From contig CM041465.1 in NCBI GenBank assembly GCA_023213395.1, forward strand, positions 114,025,741-114,089,740: a stretch of DNA of 64,000 bases. Reading direction: 5' to 3'. A program made the position numbers and the translations under genes. Source of the DNA: Cycas panzhihuaensis (Eukaryota > Cycadophyta). Below are positions 1 to 13,170 of this stretch, one piece after another; within the stretch, counting starts at the first letter, position 1; each line of letters starts with the position of its first letter. The notes below the pieces were generated by a model. The model saw only the letters and a program-made list of their open reading frames with translations. It was not told the DNA's origin and did not search any database.

Positions 1-464
1 GTGCCGCCCTATCTCCTAGCCTCATGTACCTTTATCGCCATTGTTTATGGTGATCATATGTGCCTCTGCTAGGGATATGGCCCTATATAAAAGGAAGTAT
101 GTATAACTCAAACAAATATCATAGCATAAAAAATCAAACAATAATTAACTTAAAATATCATCAACCATGCCCTTGTGCATCTGTATACCCTCATACACAT
201 ACATACATAAATATGGAAACATAAATATACATCATCTATCATATATCATCATATATATCATCATACATCAAATGGGGTATCAATCACCCTGTCTATATAC
301 ATAAAATAGTCATCATGTATCATATCATACAACTGGTATGGTACATCATTCGTGGGAAGTCGGAGTCCTTATAAGCAGGAGTATAATCATGTGATAACGT
401 GTGGTGACTCCCTGGAGGTCCGTGCTTTCCCCTATCTAAATCAAAACTCCTACACTCTACTCTA

Positions 465-2395
465 TTATTTCCCTGCCCCTGGGACGTTATCTCTTAGCCT
501 ATGTGATCCCTCTCCTGGGGACCACATATCTCCTAGGCTCCTCTTGCTCCTCTGAGAGCTCTCTACCTCACTCCCCTCATCTTGTGGCCTCCTAGGGGTT
601 GTCCCTACCATGTGTGTATATGTCCTACTCTGTGATGACCTCGAGGCCACCGCATCCACCAACTGATCGTATCAAGCCTGGATATAATCTCGATCTCCCT
701 CTACTCCTAGGAGCCTCTCCTTCATCTCCCGGAGACATTCCTCCATCACTGCCATCCAGATCCAGCTCTCGGCATCCTCTCTAGCTCCTTACTAGGCTTC
801 CAATGCGTGTACTTGACCTCATAGGGCATCCTTCTTAGCCCAGGTCTTGTCAAACTCTACCTATAAGTGTCCCACACATGCCTCGTGCTCCTAGGACTCA
901 ACTATCTAGACATTCCTCGCCCTCACCAACAGGGTGAATGCTGTCGTGTAGGCATCTACTGATTTGGGCTCATCTCCTACCTAAATGGGAGGTTGCCCCT
1001 CTGCGTAGGCCTAGGGGAACATCTCCCAGACTACTGCCTCTACCAATCTCTGTATCTCTACCATACCTGCAAATCCAACATGTCACATGTCAGTACTTAT
1101 CCATATATATGCCAAATCAAAATCAAATAATATTTGGTGATCAGAAGATGATAGGAGAAGGTAGCGTCCCATCTGGTGCAGCCACTAGATCCTTGACTCT
1201 AACGATGGCCTCTGCCCTAGGCACTCCACTAGTTGTAAGTACCTCATCCTCTTTTGGTACCTCCTCGGCCACTGCCTCAGCTACTGGGGCATCCCTTCTC
1301 TCCTCCGATGGTGCTGTTACCTCCTTGGATCTCCTCATGATCTGTAACCTCTAGGATCAGGTCACTGGGCCCCTACTCTCCTCTACAGCTCCTGAAAGGC
1401 CTGCCTCTCCTCCTGTAGTCCCCGATGGACTTGCCTTTCCTCCTGTGGTCCCTGATGGACCTACACCTCCTCGTGCGGCTCCTAACGAGCCAGCACCATC
1501 ACCATCATCTCCTCTATCACCACCGTCTCCTAGGTAACTCCTGCCCCACCAACCTCGTTGATGTTGTCCCACCTCACCACTCAATATAGGTATGATATGT
1601 AATCTTCCATGGTGAGGAGGTCCAGCAATGTGGCCTCCACTGAGCGACAGACATATGCCTAGTCCTTGGTCCCTCTGAACCTAGTCTTCCACCTGTATAC
1701 CATGGGGGCCCACTCTAAAATGGGGTGTGGTCCCCCTACTGGTGCCACCGCTCTAAAGTGATAAAAAAACCAACACTATAGAAGGGTGTTGTATGATAGA
1801 CCACCCTTCCCTACTACCCAAATAACATCCATCTGGGCGACAAGGTTCGCTGCTATGAGGGTAGCCCAATGTAGTCTCTCTCCAGTGTCGCATCTCCTCA
1901 TAGCATCCATCCACCTACTAGGAATGTCTCGATAGTTCTATTTCTGGGATATTCAAAACAGAATGCATAGTGTGATCAACTTCCTCATACGAGGAACTCC
2001 TGACATCACCATACTCTATAAGGGGATACCTATCCTCTTCCACCTATCTGAGCCCGTGAAGTACGTGGATGCCTCCCTGTGTGCTGCCTCATTACTAAGC
2101 AGTACTCCTAATGATGTTGGCCTCCCTATCATCGACATTCCTAATATCCTCCTAATATCCCCTAGCATGACTATCACGTCTCCTACCTGTGGTAGATGGA
2201 ACACATACCTTCGTCTATCCTAGTGTGAGACTATGTCTACCAGGAGCCTCTAATCTAACGTATACTATGGCATCCTCGTGACCTTCAATAGGGTACACCT
2301 AGCCAAAACTTGCCTATCCTCATAGGACATCATCTCAATAAAACTCAGCATAGCCATGCCGATGTTCTCGTGGTTGTCCATCGTGATCACTGCCT
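465..2395 (-). pseudogene. Antisense plant-mobile-domain (PMD) gene of element A, degenerate
   Basis: Read on the minus strand, this is a broken copy of the gene described most fully in element F. The clearest part is 2016-2204, where FHLPQVGDVIVMLGDIRRIL matches the PMD signature (HLP, a short acidic turn, then a helix ending in ILG and GRP). Downstream come a glycine-rich repetitive stretch near 1357-1584 and a basic serine/arginine tail near 465-662 (SRSSQSRT, PRRPQDEGSE). An apparent 3' splice site (T-rich, ending ATAG then GCAGTG) precedes the first PMD codons near 2395, as in E and F. Several stops are TAG where relatives have CAG. PMD proteins such as Arabidopsis MAIN and MAIL1 act in the nucleus in silencing and genome stability; the function of element-borne copies is unknown. 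Confidence 0.75.
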
Positions 2396-3060
2396 ATAAA
2401 ACCACCACAAAACTCATTAAAACATCACTCATGCTCACTTCTCTATCCTCTGGACTATCCCTTGGCCTCCTTTGGTTGAGATTTGGGGGCCCTTGGGACC
2501 CCTTATTTATTTTTCAGCAAGTCTGCCTTCGCACCATGCTAAACTTCACGGTACCATGGAGTTTGGTATGGGTTCCACAGTGATCAGGGCCCCATGACAA
2601 AAATCATGACACTGTAATCTTTGTCATGATGCAAATATCACCCCCTTAAAAGGAGGGGTTTTCTGCCTTAAAATCCCTAAATTTTTACTTAGGTGAGCCA
2701 CTCTCAGGCTCACTGGGACTAGGGTTGCTTAATGCCCCAGTCTCGCCTCTCTCTGGGTCTAGTTTGGACTCTGAGAGATCGCTTCTTGCCTTTAAGAGGC
2801 CTAAAACTACACTGAAAAATATTAAAAGTAATAAAATTTAAATTGTGAGATAGGCCTAGGTTTCGATGATCCACTCACTAGATCCAGTTGTTTCATTGCT
2901 ATTTCATCACCCTGGTCTTAACGACTGTCTTCTCATCCTGATCAAATGATCAGATCTCCCTCTGCATGCCTTCGAAATTGGGTGGTGCTATGCTACATAA
3001 GGGAAGGGCTCTAAATTCATTCATGATCCCATGAAAATGAATCCTATTTTCATCAAGTTT
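2396..3060 (-). other. Leader and intron of the antisense PMD gene, element A
   Basis: No sense gene is visible here. The stretch lies between the antisense TATA box and the first recognisable PMD exon. It contains a candidate splice donor (minus strand CTA|GTGAGT, near 2875) identical in context to one in element F. It also holds a block at about 2635-2770 (a run of C then G with 'aggggttttctgcc', and 'actagggtt.cttaatgccc') that recurs in E and F. Intron status is inferred from splice motifs only. Confidence 0.5.
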
Positions 3061-3072
3061 CCTTATATAGGC
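3061..3072 (-). promoter_or_regulatory. TATA box of the antisense PMD gene, element A
   Basis: The minus strand reads GCCTATATAAGG. The same 12-bp motif, with one substitution at most, sits at the equivalent place in E (52247-52258) and F (63839-63850), flanked by a conserved 'gaaaatgaatc' about 30 bp to the left. Its orientation and its place upstream of the PMD gene suggest a core promoter. Confidence 0.6.
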
Positions 3073-3607
3073 GGAGGACTTGACGAGCACTTTCTCCATT
3101 TTAGCTTGTGAGATAGCCCTTGAGACCCTCTTTCATCCTTGATCATTATTGTCTTCTGGCCCTATCTTTGTTTTCGCTTCCATAGTCCCCATTTTTACCA
3201 TTCTTTTGGGTGCATTTATGGTGCCTTACTGACTCATTTTTGTTAAGGCCCTTTTGTTTCATTTTGCATGCTATTCCTCCACATGCCTGAGTTTATACTT
3301 ATTTCGATCGTTTCGCCATCCTGGATTCATTTTTGCAGTTCATTCATGCCCCTAGGGTCTCCAAAAGGAGCACTCCCTCTATTCGACATCACTCTTTACT
3401 TTCTTAAGCAACCTTTGGCATCCTATGGTGGCCTTCTTACTACTCGCTCTCTACCAGTGATTGGATAGTCTACACCTATCCTCAGGTAGCTTCATTGCTA
3501 GGTTCTCCTACCCTTTGCAGCCATCATTGTTAGCCATATGAGCCCTTTATTAGCAACTTCAACTCCATTACATATTTTCTCTACCAAGACACTTTCTTTT
3601 CTTACCC

Positions 3608-4130
3608 ATGGCTCTCATCGTCTTCACTGACAGTGGTAGCCATGGTAATCCTGGCCCCTCTATCGCCACATGGATTCTACACAATCCTTCTGGATATGAT
3701 TTCCTATGTTTTGGAATCTTCCTCCTAGAGGCCACCAATAACGAAGCTGAGTACACGACCATTATCGAATCCCTCACTGATGCGCTTCGTTTCTAACATG
3801 GATCCATCTCACCCAGGTGGTGGTGTCCCATCTTACCCAGGTTTACCAGGTGTGATGCCCATGCTTGAGAGCCCTTGCTTCAACTACTAGGTCCCTATTG
3901 GCTTGTTTTCAGTCTGTCAACATCTGACATATCCCTCAGACCCTCAACGTTGTAGCAAACATCCTTGTTTGCCTCATCCTTGAGTGTCACCTTCCTTTTC
4001 TTGTTGACTACCCTTGAGAGACTTACCTGGTTACCCTATCACCCAAGTCTTGGGCCATCTTGCAGCTCACATTGCGATCTGCTTGTACCTCCAAAAGCTA
4101 GCTACTAATGAGGTTAAACTATGGTAACCT
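3608..4130 (+). pseudogene. Archaeal-type RNase H (aRH), element A, broken
   Basis: The frame from ATG 3608 gives FTDSGSHGNPGPSIATWIL and then EATNNEAEY. These are the first two catalytic blocks of type I RNase H: the first Asp in FTDxG, and the Glu in NNEAEY. A stop near 3794 and a frameshift follow; out of frame one still sees remnants matching the E copy. In retroelements this enzyme removes RNA from the RNA-DNA hybrid. In canonical angiosperm Tat elements the extra aRH lies between the first RNase H and the integrase; here it is a separate frame about 300 bp before the polypurine tract. Confidence 0.8.
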
Positions 4131-4424
4131 TTAGGTTTACTCGTTTACCCTTTCTCTTGTCACCATTCCACCTTCTCTTTTCACTCTTATGATGGGGGCA
4201 TCCCCCTCATTCATCATAGCTTCCAGTTGATTCCTAGGTGGCACATGGGTAGCTCCTATGCTATCTCCACCCTTGTTCTCATATCCACCTATTCCGCCAC
4301 AACACTCGTTGACACCCTTAGCCCTTGTTATGATCATGATTATTATATATATATGTACTACTAACAGTTTTGTTGCTACTATTCACCATCACGCCATGCT
4401 TCTAAGCAGTGAGGCTCTATTTCC

Positions 4425-4434
4425 AAGGGGGTAG
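4425..4434 (+). other. Polypurine tract, element A
   Basis: The purine run AAGGGGGTAG directly precedes the LTR start TGTTTCCC. It is the expected primer for plus-strand DNA synthesis, and the same sequence precedes the LTR at 7498. Confidence 0.8.
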
Positions 4435-7270
4435 TGTTTCCCAGCTATCAGGAATGGATATGGATAGGTCGACTCAGGTAAGCACATGTATGCTTCTTCC
4501 TTTTCACCTTTGATTGTTTCTCTGGAAAGGTTAATAGAAGCATTGCCTCATTGCATGATTGACTATCACACCTGAGTGATCACATTGTATCCATTGCTTG
4601 ATCATACTTATTGTTATATTTTCAGCCTATGATGACCCGTGGGACCTACCTCATTGCAAGGCAGGCATCCCCATGGTGCTTTACAACCCTCCGTGTCACC
4701 TCCATGTCACCTTAAGCCTCACTCAACTTGTATGACCCGCTCATGCCTAGAACTTGTGTTTCCTTCATACCATTTTTGGGAATCCTAGCTCCTGATGTCT
4801 CATTTGGCCTAGCCCACATGTCACCCAGACTATCCCTAGCCACTTGGATAGGAGGGATAGCCCCTCCTAGGCCTATCACATCTCCTTTTAGGGCTCCCAG
4901 AACCTTGGCCATTACTATTTTAACATTTTAGTCTTACACCGTTATAAACTAAGTCATACCGTGAAGTTTTCCGTGGTACCATGAAGTTTACGGCAGTGTG
5001 CCTGTTGCAGTTTATTTTTTTTATCCACCATGGTAATTCTCACTTTTCTCATAGAATTTCCGTGTGGATAAGTTACCAACTCAACTCTTCGTGCACCCTA
5101 ATCGCTTGATTAGGGTTAGAATGGGTACATATCCCAAAAGCACCTTATTTCACATCTCTTAGCTCTCCAACAATATGCTCTACTACTGTAATTCTTCTCT
5201 CTTCCTCCTCTCTTTCATAGGTATACCTATAATGTTGGTGTTTTCTACCATTTTAGCCTAGGATCTACCTATAGAAGCTCTATCACGTGGTAGGAAACTC
5301 TCCTCCAAGCATTTCCAAGAAAGATCTCCATATTTCTCCTTTAGTTTCACCCAGCAAGTATCCTCTACAACTCTACTTTGGGAGGTACCCTACAAACCTT
5401 GCAGGACCTACCCTCTTCTACTATTTTTAGGGGTAGATCTTCCCCCAATGCAGCCCAATAGGTACCCCTTATCTTATTTTTATATTTCAGCATATATTTA
5501 CTTTATTATAGCTTGTTCAAAAGTATATTTTCTTCCTTTTTTTGCCCTTTTGCAATTAAAAGGGAATGCTCTTTCTTGTGTTTGGCTTCAAATACCCCAA
5601 TCTCCTTCCTATTCTCCACTGGTTTTCCTCAAGAAAACTATAGGAGAGAGTCCATAAGGACTGGGTGAAGGGAGTAAGGCAGGATCCATCCCATTTAGAC
5701 CTACTCCCCAAGGGCAAACCCCTTCCTATCCTTCCTCTCTAGCTCTCATTCTTTCCTTAAGTGAACTAGGAGTTGGTGAGATTCAAGCCTACACTAGATA
5801 TTAGCATATGCAACCCTTGCTGCACTAGTTCCAGGCCTACACACTCTACCCTTGGCCCCTCTTTACGCCGCTAACATTGCCCAGCATCCATTCAGACCTT
5901 TGGTAAGGCCTATGTGGTGATTCACTATCCATAGCGACTCTGCTACTTAGGTCTCTCTCCTATGTCCTGTAACATTCATTCTCATGCTTGTTTGCTACTC
6001 ATAGGCTGTCATATAACCATCATCCTTTTGCATTCTAAGGTCATGTGGAGATCCACTTGCAGAGGGTTTTTCCATCCTAAGGCTAGCCTTTCTTTCTTGC
6101 TTGGTATGCGTTGTCTTTCTTTTGAGGAGAGCATAATTGATTTTAATAGTAGTTCCACTAACCTAAAATATAAAATTTTAGAATTTATATTATATCTTTG
6201 CCTATATAGTATCTTGCATCTTAGCAGCCCCTTCTTGGAAGGGAAAGCCCCTTTATAGTTGCAGGTTTGCAGTAGTGCTTATGAAGGGAAAGGACACACA
6301 ACCCCGGGTAAGTCTTCACCCTTCTTCCCTTGTCTGTCTTTTCACTTCTTTGCATGTTTTTAGCTTTCTTTGCTTTCCCACTTCATTTTGTCCTTTGTAC
6401 GGGGAAGGTAAGGAATCCCCCACTTCACTTCTACTCCAACTATGGTTATACACCAACTAAAGATGGGAGGGTATACGTTGCGTACAAGCGAGTTTCTTTG
6501 TCAACCGCTCTGCTTTTGGGGTACACATCATCTCTCTCCTTCCACTTCCTTCTGTTTGTGCTCTTATCAAGCATCTATTGTATTTGTATAATAAGTCATA
6601 GAAAGGTAAAAAGGGTAATAAACCAACTGCTTGCATTTACCTTGCATATGTATGTTGCATGCTTATTTTTATAGGAAAGGGGCATAATAGGGACTGCACT
6701 CCTCCCCTCCTTTTTTCTACCTAGTCTGAAGGCACCCTTAGTTGCATTTCACTTAACATGTATGATTGAATGCACATAAAACACTTATTTCCTTTTTTTT
6801 CCTCTTTGTCTTTTGTCATTGAAAAGAAAAAGAGAGAGAGGGAGACTAGCTCTTAGTCACCCTTTTTGCCATTCCTTTCCTTGGTTAGATTCGCCTTAGG
6901 CTAATTAGCCTAAGGGAAGCCTATCCATACTTGTCTGAGGCCCTTTGCCTATTGTACCCTGTCTCATGTTCCTTTGCCATAGGAACTCCTCCTTTGAGGG
7001 TCTCTCTTCCTCTCTTTCAGCCATCCAAGGGTGGGAGGACCTTACCCTTTAGGATTATCTGAGATACCCCTGTGTGTATCTCTCCTCTTAGAACTGAAAT
7101 TGAAAGCTATTCCGAGGAAGCTAGGCACCATTTATGGGTCCCAAACTCACACTCTGGTGCACTGATGCCCTATGTGGTGTTAGGCACCCCTGTGTGTATC
7201 TCCCCTTCTTTTTATAATACATCTTTGGGCATTGTATAGGCAACCCCGACACTGCCCCATCTCTGCTTTA
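4435..7270 (+). repeat. LTR A (3' LTR of element A), about 2.8 kb
   Basis: It starts TGTTTCCCAGC with a CAG|GTAAG motif at 4475-4482 and shares landmarks in order with the LTRs of E and F: the 'cagcctatgatgac' block, an 'accctaatcgcttgattagggtt' block, 'ggtaaggaatcccc', 'catccaagggtgggagg', and 'ctctggtgcactgatgccc' near the end. The 3' boundary is approximate because no clean primer site follows. Short open frames inside are not conserved as proteins. Confidence 0.75.
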
Positions 7271-7497
7271 GGTGTATTTTGGGTCTAGGGCATTGTACCC
7301 TAAGGATGGAGCAGTCCATACTTCCCTATCCTATCTCAAATGTGAATCCATGTCCATGTGATCTATTATGATATTTGCTACTTACCTTGGATGATAACAC
7401 TATGGCATAGGTAGATATTACTAACTTAATTTATGTTGATAACATTCACCATCATCAGGTGCTTTTAAGCAACAAGGTTCTACTGGCAAGGGGGTAG
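7271..7497 (+). other. Remnant of internal DNA between two LTRs
   Basis: The right half resembles the last 100 bp of an element's internal region ('attcaccatcatcaggtgcttttaagcaa', compare 4380-4420) and ends with the polypurine tract AAGGGGGTAG at 7488-7497. There is no coding content. It looks like the residue of a middle element after recombination or deletion. Confidence 0.6.
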
Positions 7498-10400
7498 TGT
7501 TTCCTAACCACTAGGAATGGGTAGGAGTGACATCTCTTAAGTAAGCACAGGTATACATTCCCATCTCTTTCCGTGGCTACTTTTATGGCATGATGAGATG
7601 TATTTGTAGTTTCAATGGTATGATATAGTCACATAGCTAATTTTGCTACCTAGTTTAGTTGCCTAGTTCTTGCCTATGATTGTGATTCAGCCTATGATGA
7701 CCAAGACCACAGTCCTATGGTAGTATATAGCTGCTAGAAGTACCTCCTTAGAGTTTATAGGTATTCATGGGTCTCCATAGCCTATCTTCACTTATTTTTC
7801 AGTTGTCATATGACTTATTAGGTTGGGTTCTAACTTGCTTGCTTTCCAACATCTATTTAGATTAACATTGATGCTTGGCCTTCCCCTTTTTCATATATTG
7901 GGAAGCCCAACCACTACCTAGAACCCTTAAAAGACCCTACTGGTCCACTAATCTCTATTTTTACACCCTTGGGTTGGTCTCTTATGTTGTCCTCCAGGTT
8001 TCTTCTATTTTTCTTTTATATTTCTTTGTGCTACTTTAAAATTTACAACACCACTTTAAACTTTGCGGTACCATGAATTTTGCCATGGGGCGACTGTCCA
8101 CTAATTACCGCAGGTAGAAAATGGCTAGATTTACATTTATTACAAATCTGACATGTGGCCAAGAGGTCTTTCCTACCTAAACCAAACCCTAGTATCTCTA
8201 AAACCCTAATTAGGATATACAAAACCAATTATAAACTCATTTTGCACTCTATCATGATGAGAAAATGACTCTCCTCTCTTCTCTTCTCCTTCCTTCTTCC
8301 ACTCTAAGTTTGGCTAGGTAAAAACCCTAGCTTATAGGTCTAAAAGAAGGATTCTTCAGTGAGATAACTCTCTCCTCAAGCTCATTAATGCAACAACAAT
8401 TGGTTTCCTAAGATTTAATATTCTTCCCATCTCCAAAGGAGGCCAACTCTACCAAGTAAGAAGGGTTTTGGTTTCCATTCTCCTTGATTAGGAGATACCT
8501 CCTAATTTGTATGTATCTTTATGGCTAAAAATGTGTTTTTTTCTTATTATTCTCTTTTAAATGCATCTTATTTCTTTAGTTATACTGCTTAATGTATTTC
8601 CTAACATATATTTTTCCTTTATTTTGTTAAGTAAGAAGAGGCAAAACCTCTCGTTTCTTCTTGTTGTTATCATCCTATCCTAGGGTTTCTATTAGCTAGT
8701 GGTAGGATGGGTCTTAGGACATTCTTAAGAAGATGAAGAAAGGAAAAATGGCTGGATTTTTTACTCCTATTGTTGCTTCCTTAAGGGCAACTATCCAATT
8801 CTCAAGATCCCTTCACACCATACCCACTCCATAAGCTAGTGCATTCCATAGGGTGTGATCTCTTCCATATTTATATTGTTTGTAACACTTACAATGTTTG
8901 CATCATTATCAATTTATGCACATATTACTTACTAGCAACCCTTATCATTTTGACACATTCTTTTATAACATTTACAACTTTTACAAAATTTGCACCTTCT
9001 TCAATATTTGTAGCTTTTACAAGATTTGCAACTTTTACAATATTTATAACTTGTGCAAACCCTTATACCTATTTTGTCTAAACCATTTGGTTCCACCCAA
9101 CTCAATTATACGATACCTAACTACTGAGGGGGTGTTTTATACATAGGAGTTAGCCATCCCAAGGCTACCATCTCCTCTTTCTTTCAACCCCTCTTTTCCC
9201 CTTTGTGGTTTTATAAGAACATTAATGTGTGTAAGGAGAATAACATAATGATTGTCATTATTTTTCTTTTGTTATAAGAAGTAAACTTTTATTCTCACTA
9301 AGGTAGAACACATATGCATGGCTATATATATATATATATACATGTTTGTTGCTTGTAAGGGTTTATATGTGTCTACTAAAATATAAGAATGGTTGCCTTC
9401 TCATGCAAGTGAGGTGACACTGTGATAAAAGAGGTACTACTCTTTCCATTCCTTCACTTGCTTCCTTTTGGTTCTACTATTTCATTTCATTTCCATTTTT
9501 AAAGTATTTTAGGGAAGGCAAGCAAGCCCCTCTCAAGTCTCACCTATGACACTCATTACAACAAGGGAAGTGAGGTTACTAATAAGAGAACATGAAGAGA
9601 AGGATCATACCACTTTACCAACCCACATATTTCTAGGTGCACTCTGCTCACCCTCTCTCTTCCTTCATTCCTTTCACCCCCCTCTTTCCCTTTGAAAAAG
9701 AAATATATCTAAAGAAAAAGAATTCCATTTTGGTTTCTTTTATACATTTTTACATCACATAATAAAGGGAAAGTATAACATTAACTAAGCATCCTTTCTC
9801 TCTTTTTCTTACACTAGAAACAGAGTGTTGCATATTTCTTACTTTTTTCCTTTGACTTTGTACATCGCAAGTTGATAAGGTACAAGGAAAATGAACTTAA
9901 TTTCTTTCTTGCACTAATAGAAAGCATTATTGCATCTTTCTCATTAGTTGTATTAAAAAAGGAAATAATTTCATGTAGATTGTCATTACATTCTCACTCT
10001 CCCCTCTCGCCTCCATAAATAACCTTTGAGAGAAAAAGAATTGAGAGTGAGGGAGCATAGGTAGTTCAATTTGATAACATCTCTTCCAACATAAATATTA
10101 TAACAACTAAGCATTACAATAATTGTTGATTAGAAACAAAACCCATCTTACAACAAACAAACTAATGCGAACTCATCTCTCTTCTCCTTGAAACCTGAGG
10201 AAATGTCTCCAAACCTGATTATTTCCATTGCATCTAAAACTAAATATACCCTCGCACACTTCCAAAATAATCACTCCTTCCTCTTACTTATAGGCTTCCT
10301 TTCTATAAGGAACTGTCACCCTCTTACCTCCTCCTCAAAAGGAGGCCTTTCTCCCCCTCTCTCACCCTAAGGGTAGGAGAGCCCCTTTATGATTACTCAG

Positions 10401-10650
10401 TAGCCCAAGGATGTCCCTTAGCCCTAAACCAATCCTTTGAAGGTACTCAGAAAAAAAGGGAAGGTCATAGCACTATTTGTGGGTCCCTAAACATGCATTT
10501 CAATGTGCAAATACCTTTTAAGAGTAACATATCCCTCTTTTTGAGGTGTTTAGGCCCCTATTGTAGATATAGTACTAGCTTAGGAGCTCTCATCCATAAT
10601 TACTCCCTATAGGTGCACTTCAAAGGTCTGACTGAAGCAATCCCATTTTT
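7498..10650 (+). repeat. LTR B (5' LTR of element C), about 3.15 kb
   Basis: It starts TGTTTCCTAACCAC with a splice-donor-like AAGTAAGC about 40 bp in, and ends just before a decayed primer site at 10652. Internal landmarks match other LTRs in order ('gtggccaagag', 'aaaccctaattagg', 'ttctcaagatccc', 'gggaaggcaagcaagccc', 'caatgtgcaaatacc'). It contains a short imperfect minisatellite of TTTACAA/TTTGCA units at about 8955-9060 and a TA run at 9324-9341. It is one of the longest copies, with extra AT-rich DNA. Confidence 0.7.
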
Positions 10651-10651
10651 C

Positions 10652-10670
10652 TAGTGACCATATTAGAGAT
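10652..10670 (+). other. Primer binding site of element C, decayed
   Basis: TAGTGACCATATTAGAGAT matches the site of F (TGGCGACCATACTGGGGAT, 39870-39888) except for G-to-A and C-to-T changes, as expected of decay by cytosine deamination. Confidence 0.65.
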
Positions 10671-10759
10671 TACCATTTGTCATCTTATTTAAAGTAATAG
10701 AAAACCCAACACCCACCCTAGGTGATCATTGAGGCTTCACGGTTTCCCACCTAATCTTT

Positions 10760-12665
10760 AAGCATAACCTTTACATTTTTCTTAAGAAGTTTCATCCTCC
10801 TATACTGATTCTTTGGAACGTCATGCTCATGATTCTTATGTTTACTACCCTAAAGATTTAACTCAATTATATGAAATACCTATGGAGTAAGGGTATCTAG
10901 AACCCTCTCAATTTCATGGTGATCCTTCTTTTGTATAAGAAGAACCACTTGTTATTCAAATATATCCATTATATTTTAAGCTGGTTCTTACTAAGATTTC
11001 TACTCCACTTTACATTCCTAGATACCAAGACTCATTTTATCCATAGACTCATACTATGACATCTTCTCCATAATATCATCAATTTGGTCCATTATGTAAG
11101 AAGTATGAGTCAATCGAAGTTGAGCCTTCAATTGCTCCTAATGTCATTTGATCTCCCCTACCTTCCCATTGATCTTCATCAAGACCTTATTCTCCTCCAT
11201 TAGAGGAGAAAGAAGATTACAAGTCACTTCATTCTTAGCCTCTTCCCACTCCTTTTAAATTATAAGTCTAAATCTATTTTCCCCGTATGATACCTTCTAC
11301 ACATTGAGGTACTACTATTTTCATCTATAGTAGTCCTAATCCTTCTCATACTCCTACCTCGAGTTAAGTGGTCTTACCTTTGCTAAGTCTATGACCTATT
11401 CATTCCTATACTACTAGGGTTACCCCTTTTCATCTTATTTCTTCTTCAACTCAATTATTAGTTCACACATTGTATATAGTTCTGCTATATGATATTAGAC
11501 CTCATGCATCTTCTATTAGAACATCTAATGTAGCCCCTTATTTCCAATGTGTTTCTTATACCTAGTCTGCTCACCTTTATACTTTACTTAATCAATCTCA
11601 TGTCTTAGGAGTTGCCAACTCTACTTCTTTATCACATATTCCTAGACCTACCCCATAACTAGTCTCTTTTCCTTCATTCAACCTAATTCTTCCATAATAT
11701 CCTATATTGTAAACCAACTCTATGGTTAACACCATAACTTGGTTTAATCCTTCATCTACTTTGCCATCCTATTCTATTCCCCAACAATAATAACAACAAC
11801 CTATTCCTTCTTCCATTTCACACTTATCATCCTTGTGTTAATGTCCTACTACATTGAGGATAAGGAATCCTTTTCTAGACTACATGAGGTCTCTTTTTCT
11901 GCATGAGGTCCTTTTATCTCCTATGCCTCCATTCCTTTCTAAGTTACCCAAATTCTTAGGTGACTCTTCCCAAGATCCCACTTTCTAAATATAAGTATTT
12001 GTACTTGCTTATATAGATTTCATGTTGTATGATTATGCCATGTTGTATTAATTTCCTAAATCACTTCAAAGCGATGCCTTGAAATGGTTTAACCAAATTT
12101 CCTTAGCCTCTATCCTCTTGTTTCAATAATTAATTAATTCTATCATCAACTATTTTGATGTAGTGATACCATTAGAATCTGGCATCAAGTCCCTTTTGGC
12201 TATCAAACACAACTATGATGAAACTTCTAGAGACTTTTTGAGAATATTTCAAGACCAAATATATGCTTGTCACTCACATCTTGATGCTAGTCTCTTATTC
12301 GATCTATTCACTAATACTTTCAGGTCATATGTACATCTTGAAGTTCTAAAACTTTTCTCTCAAACCTATGAAGAAGTTATTGATCATTATTTAGCTTTGG
12401 AAATATTTGAGATTTAGTTGGGTATTAAGAAGGTTAGAAAACATATTACCTCTAAAAAAACTATTTAAATAATAAAGGCTTCCTATCCTAAACCTATTTA
12501 TGATCATTTAACTTCTTCCATTAGATTGTTGGAGCATGCAATCAATACTAAGTTGCATGTTGATGGTTCTTCTTGAAGTCAACCCTCTCAAGAAATAAAA
12601 GTAATCCATCTTGCTAAAGTGGTGTTTATATCATTAAACCAACACCCATGGCATAAGTGAATTCC
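10760..12665 (+). pseudogene. gag of element C, degenerate
   Basis: The best part is 12163-12417 (SGIKSLLAIKHNYDETSRDF ... LALEIFEI), which aligns with the capsid segment of F (SRMKALLSLKQGHNEMNRDF ... LALEAIEI). Just upstream, near 12085, is 'LKWFNQI', matching the ALKWFYHLP motif of F. A relic of the C-x2-H-x4-H-x4-C knuckle is visible near 12622-12665, with the last Cys changed and a stop inside. The N-terminal part, 10760-11950, is low-complexity and rich in Ser, Pro and Tyr, with many stops. Gag forms the cytoplasmic particle; this copy cannot. Confidence 0.7.
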
Positions 12666-13170
12666 ACATGGTTTAAAATATCACTTAAAATATGAATGTT
12701 TAGTCAAATCATCCCTCCAAAACATCTCAACATCAAATGATTCAAAAGGATCCCTTACCTCAACATAAGGATGAAGGAAACAAAGATGATAAAATCAAGG
12801 AAAAATAGGTTGAAAATAGTGAAGATGAGCCTTTGAGTTCTAATCCATCAGAGAAGACTACTACTCCACATAATCCTTTAACTAAATGAACTAGTAATCA
12901 AGCCCGCCCATCTCCTAAAGGTAGAGAGACCAAGAGAATAATAAACATGGTGGAGACAACAAAGAGTGCAGTTTTATCTAAATCACCTAATGATTTGATG
13001 TCAAAAAGTCATGACTCTTTACCTCTTATACCCTCATGTCCCATCAGGTTTAGGTCAATTCCCTCAAGTATAAAGGATAGATCATTCTTTTAAGTTGATA
13101 AGTTAAAGACCATTATTTTAGGTATTTTAGTTATTTATTTATTGAAGTATTACCCTGAGCAATGTTAGCT
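12666..13170 (+). other. gag-protease linker of element C
   Basis: AT-rich DNA with stops in all sense frames. By position it corresponds to the charged linker before the protease in F (56047-56550). I recognise no domain. Confidence 0.4.

Larger units (their letters stand above)
1..4434 (+). mobile_element. Tat-like Ty3/gypsy element A, 3' part of internal region
   Basis: This is the end of a gypsy element whose gag-pol lies left of the window. From left to right it holds an antisense PMD gene, a non-coding stretch with a conserved TATA box on the minus strand, a sense RNase H frame and a polypurine tract that abuts a long LTR. The same series occurs at 49.7-53.6 kb (element E) and, as far as visible, at 61.2-64.0 kb (element F), which is the main evidence. 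All frames are broken, so this copy is dead. Confidence 0.85.

Noticed and set aside
8839-9146. Phe/Thr-rich frames
   Set aside because: They arise from an imperfect TTTACAA/TTTGCA minisatellite in LTR B.
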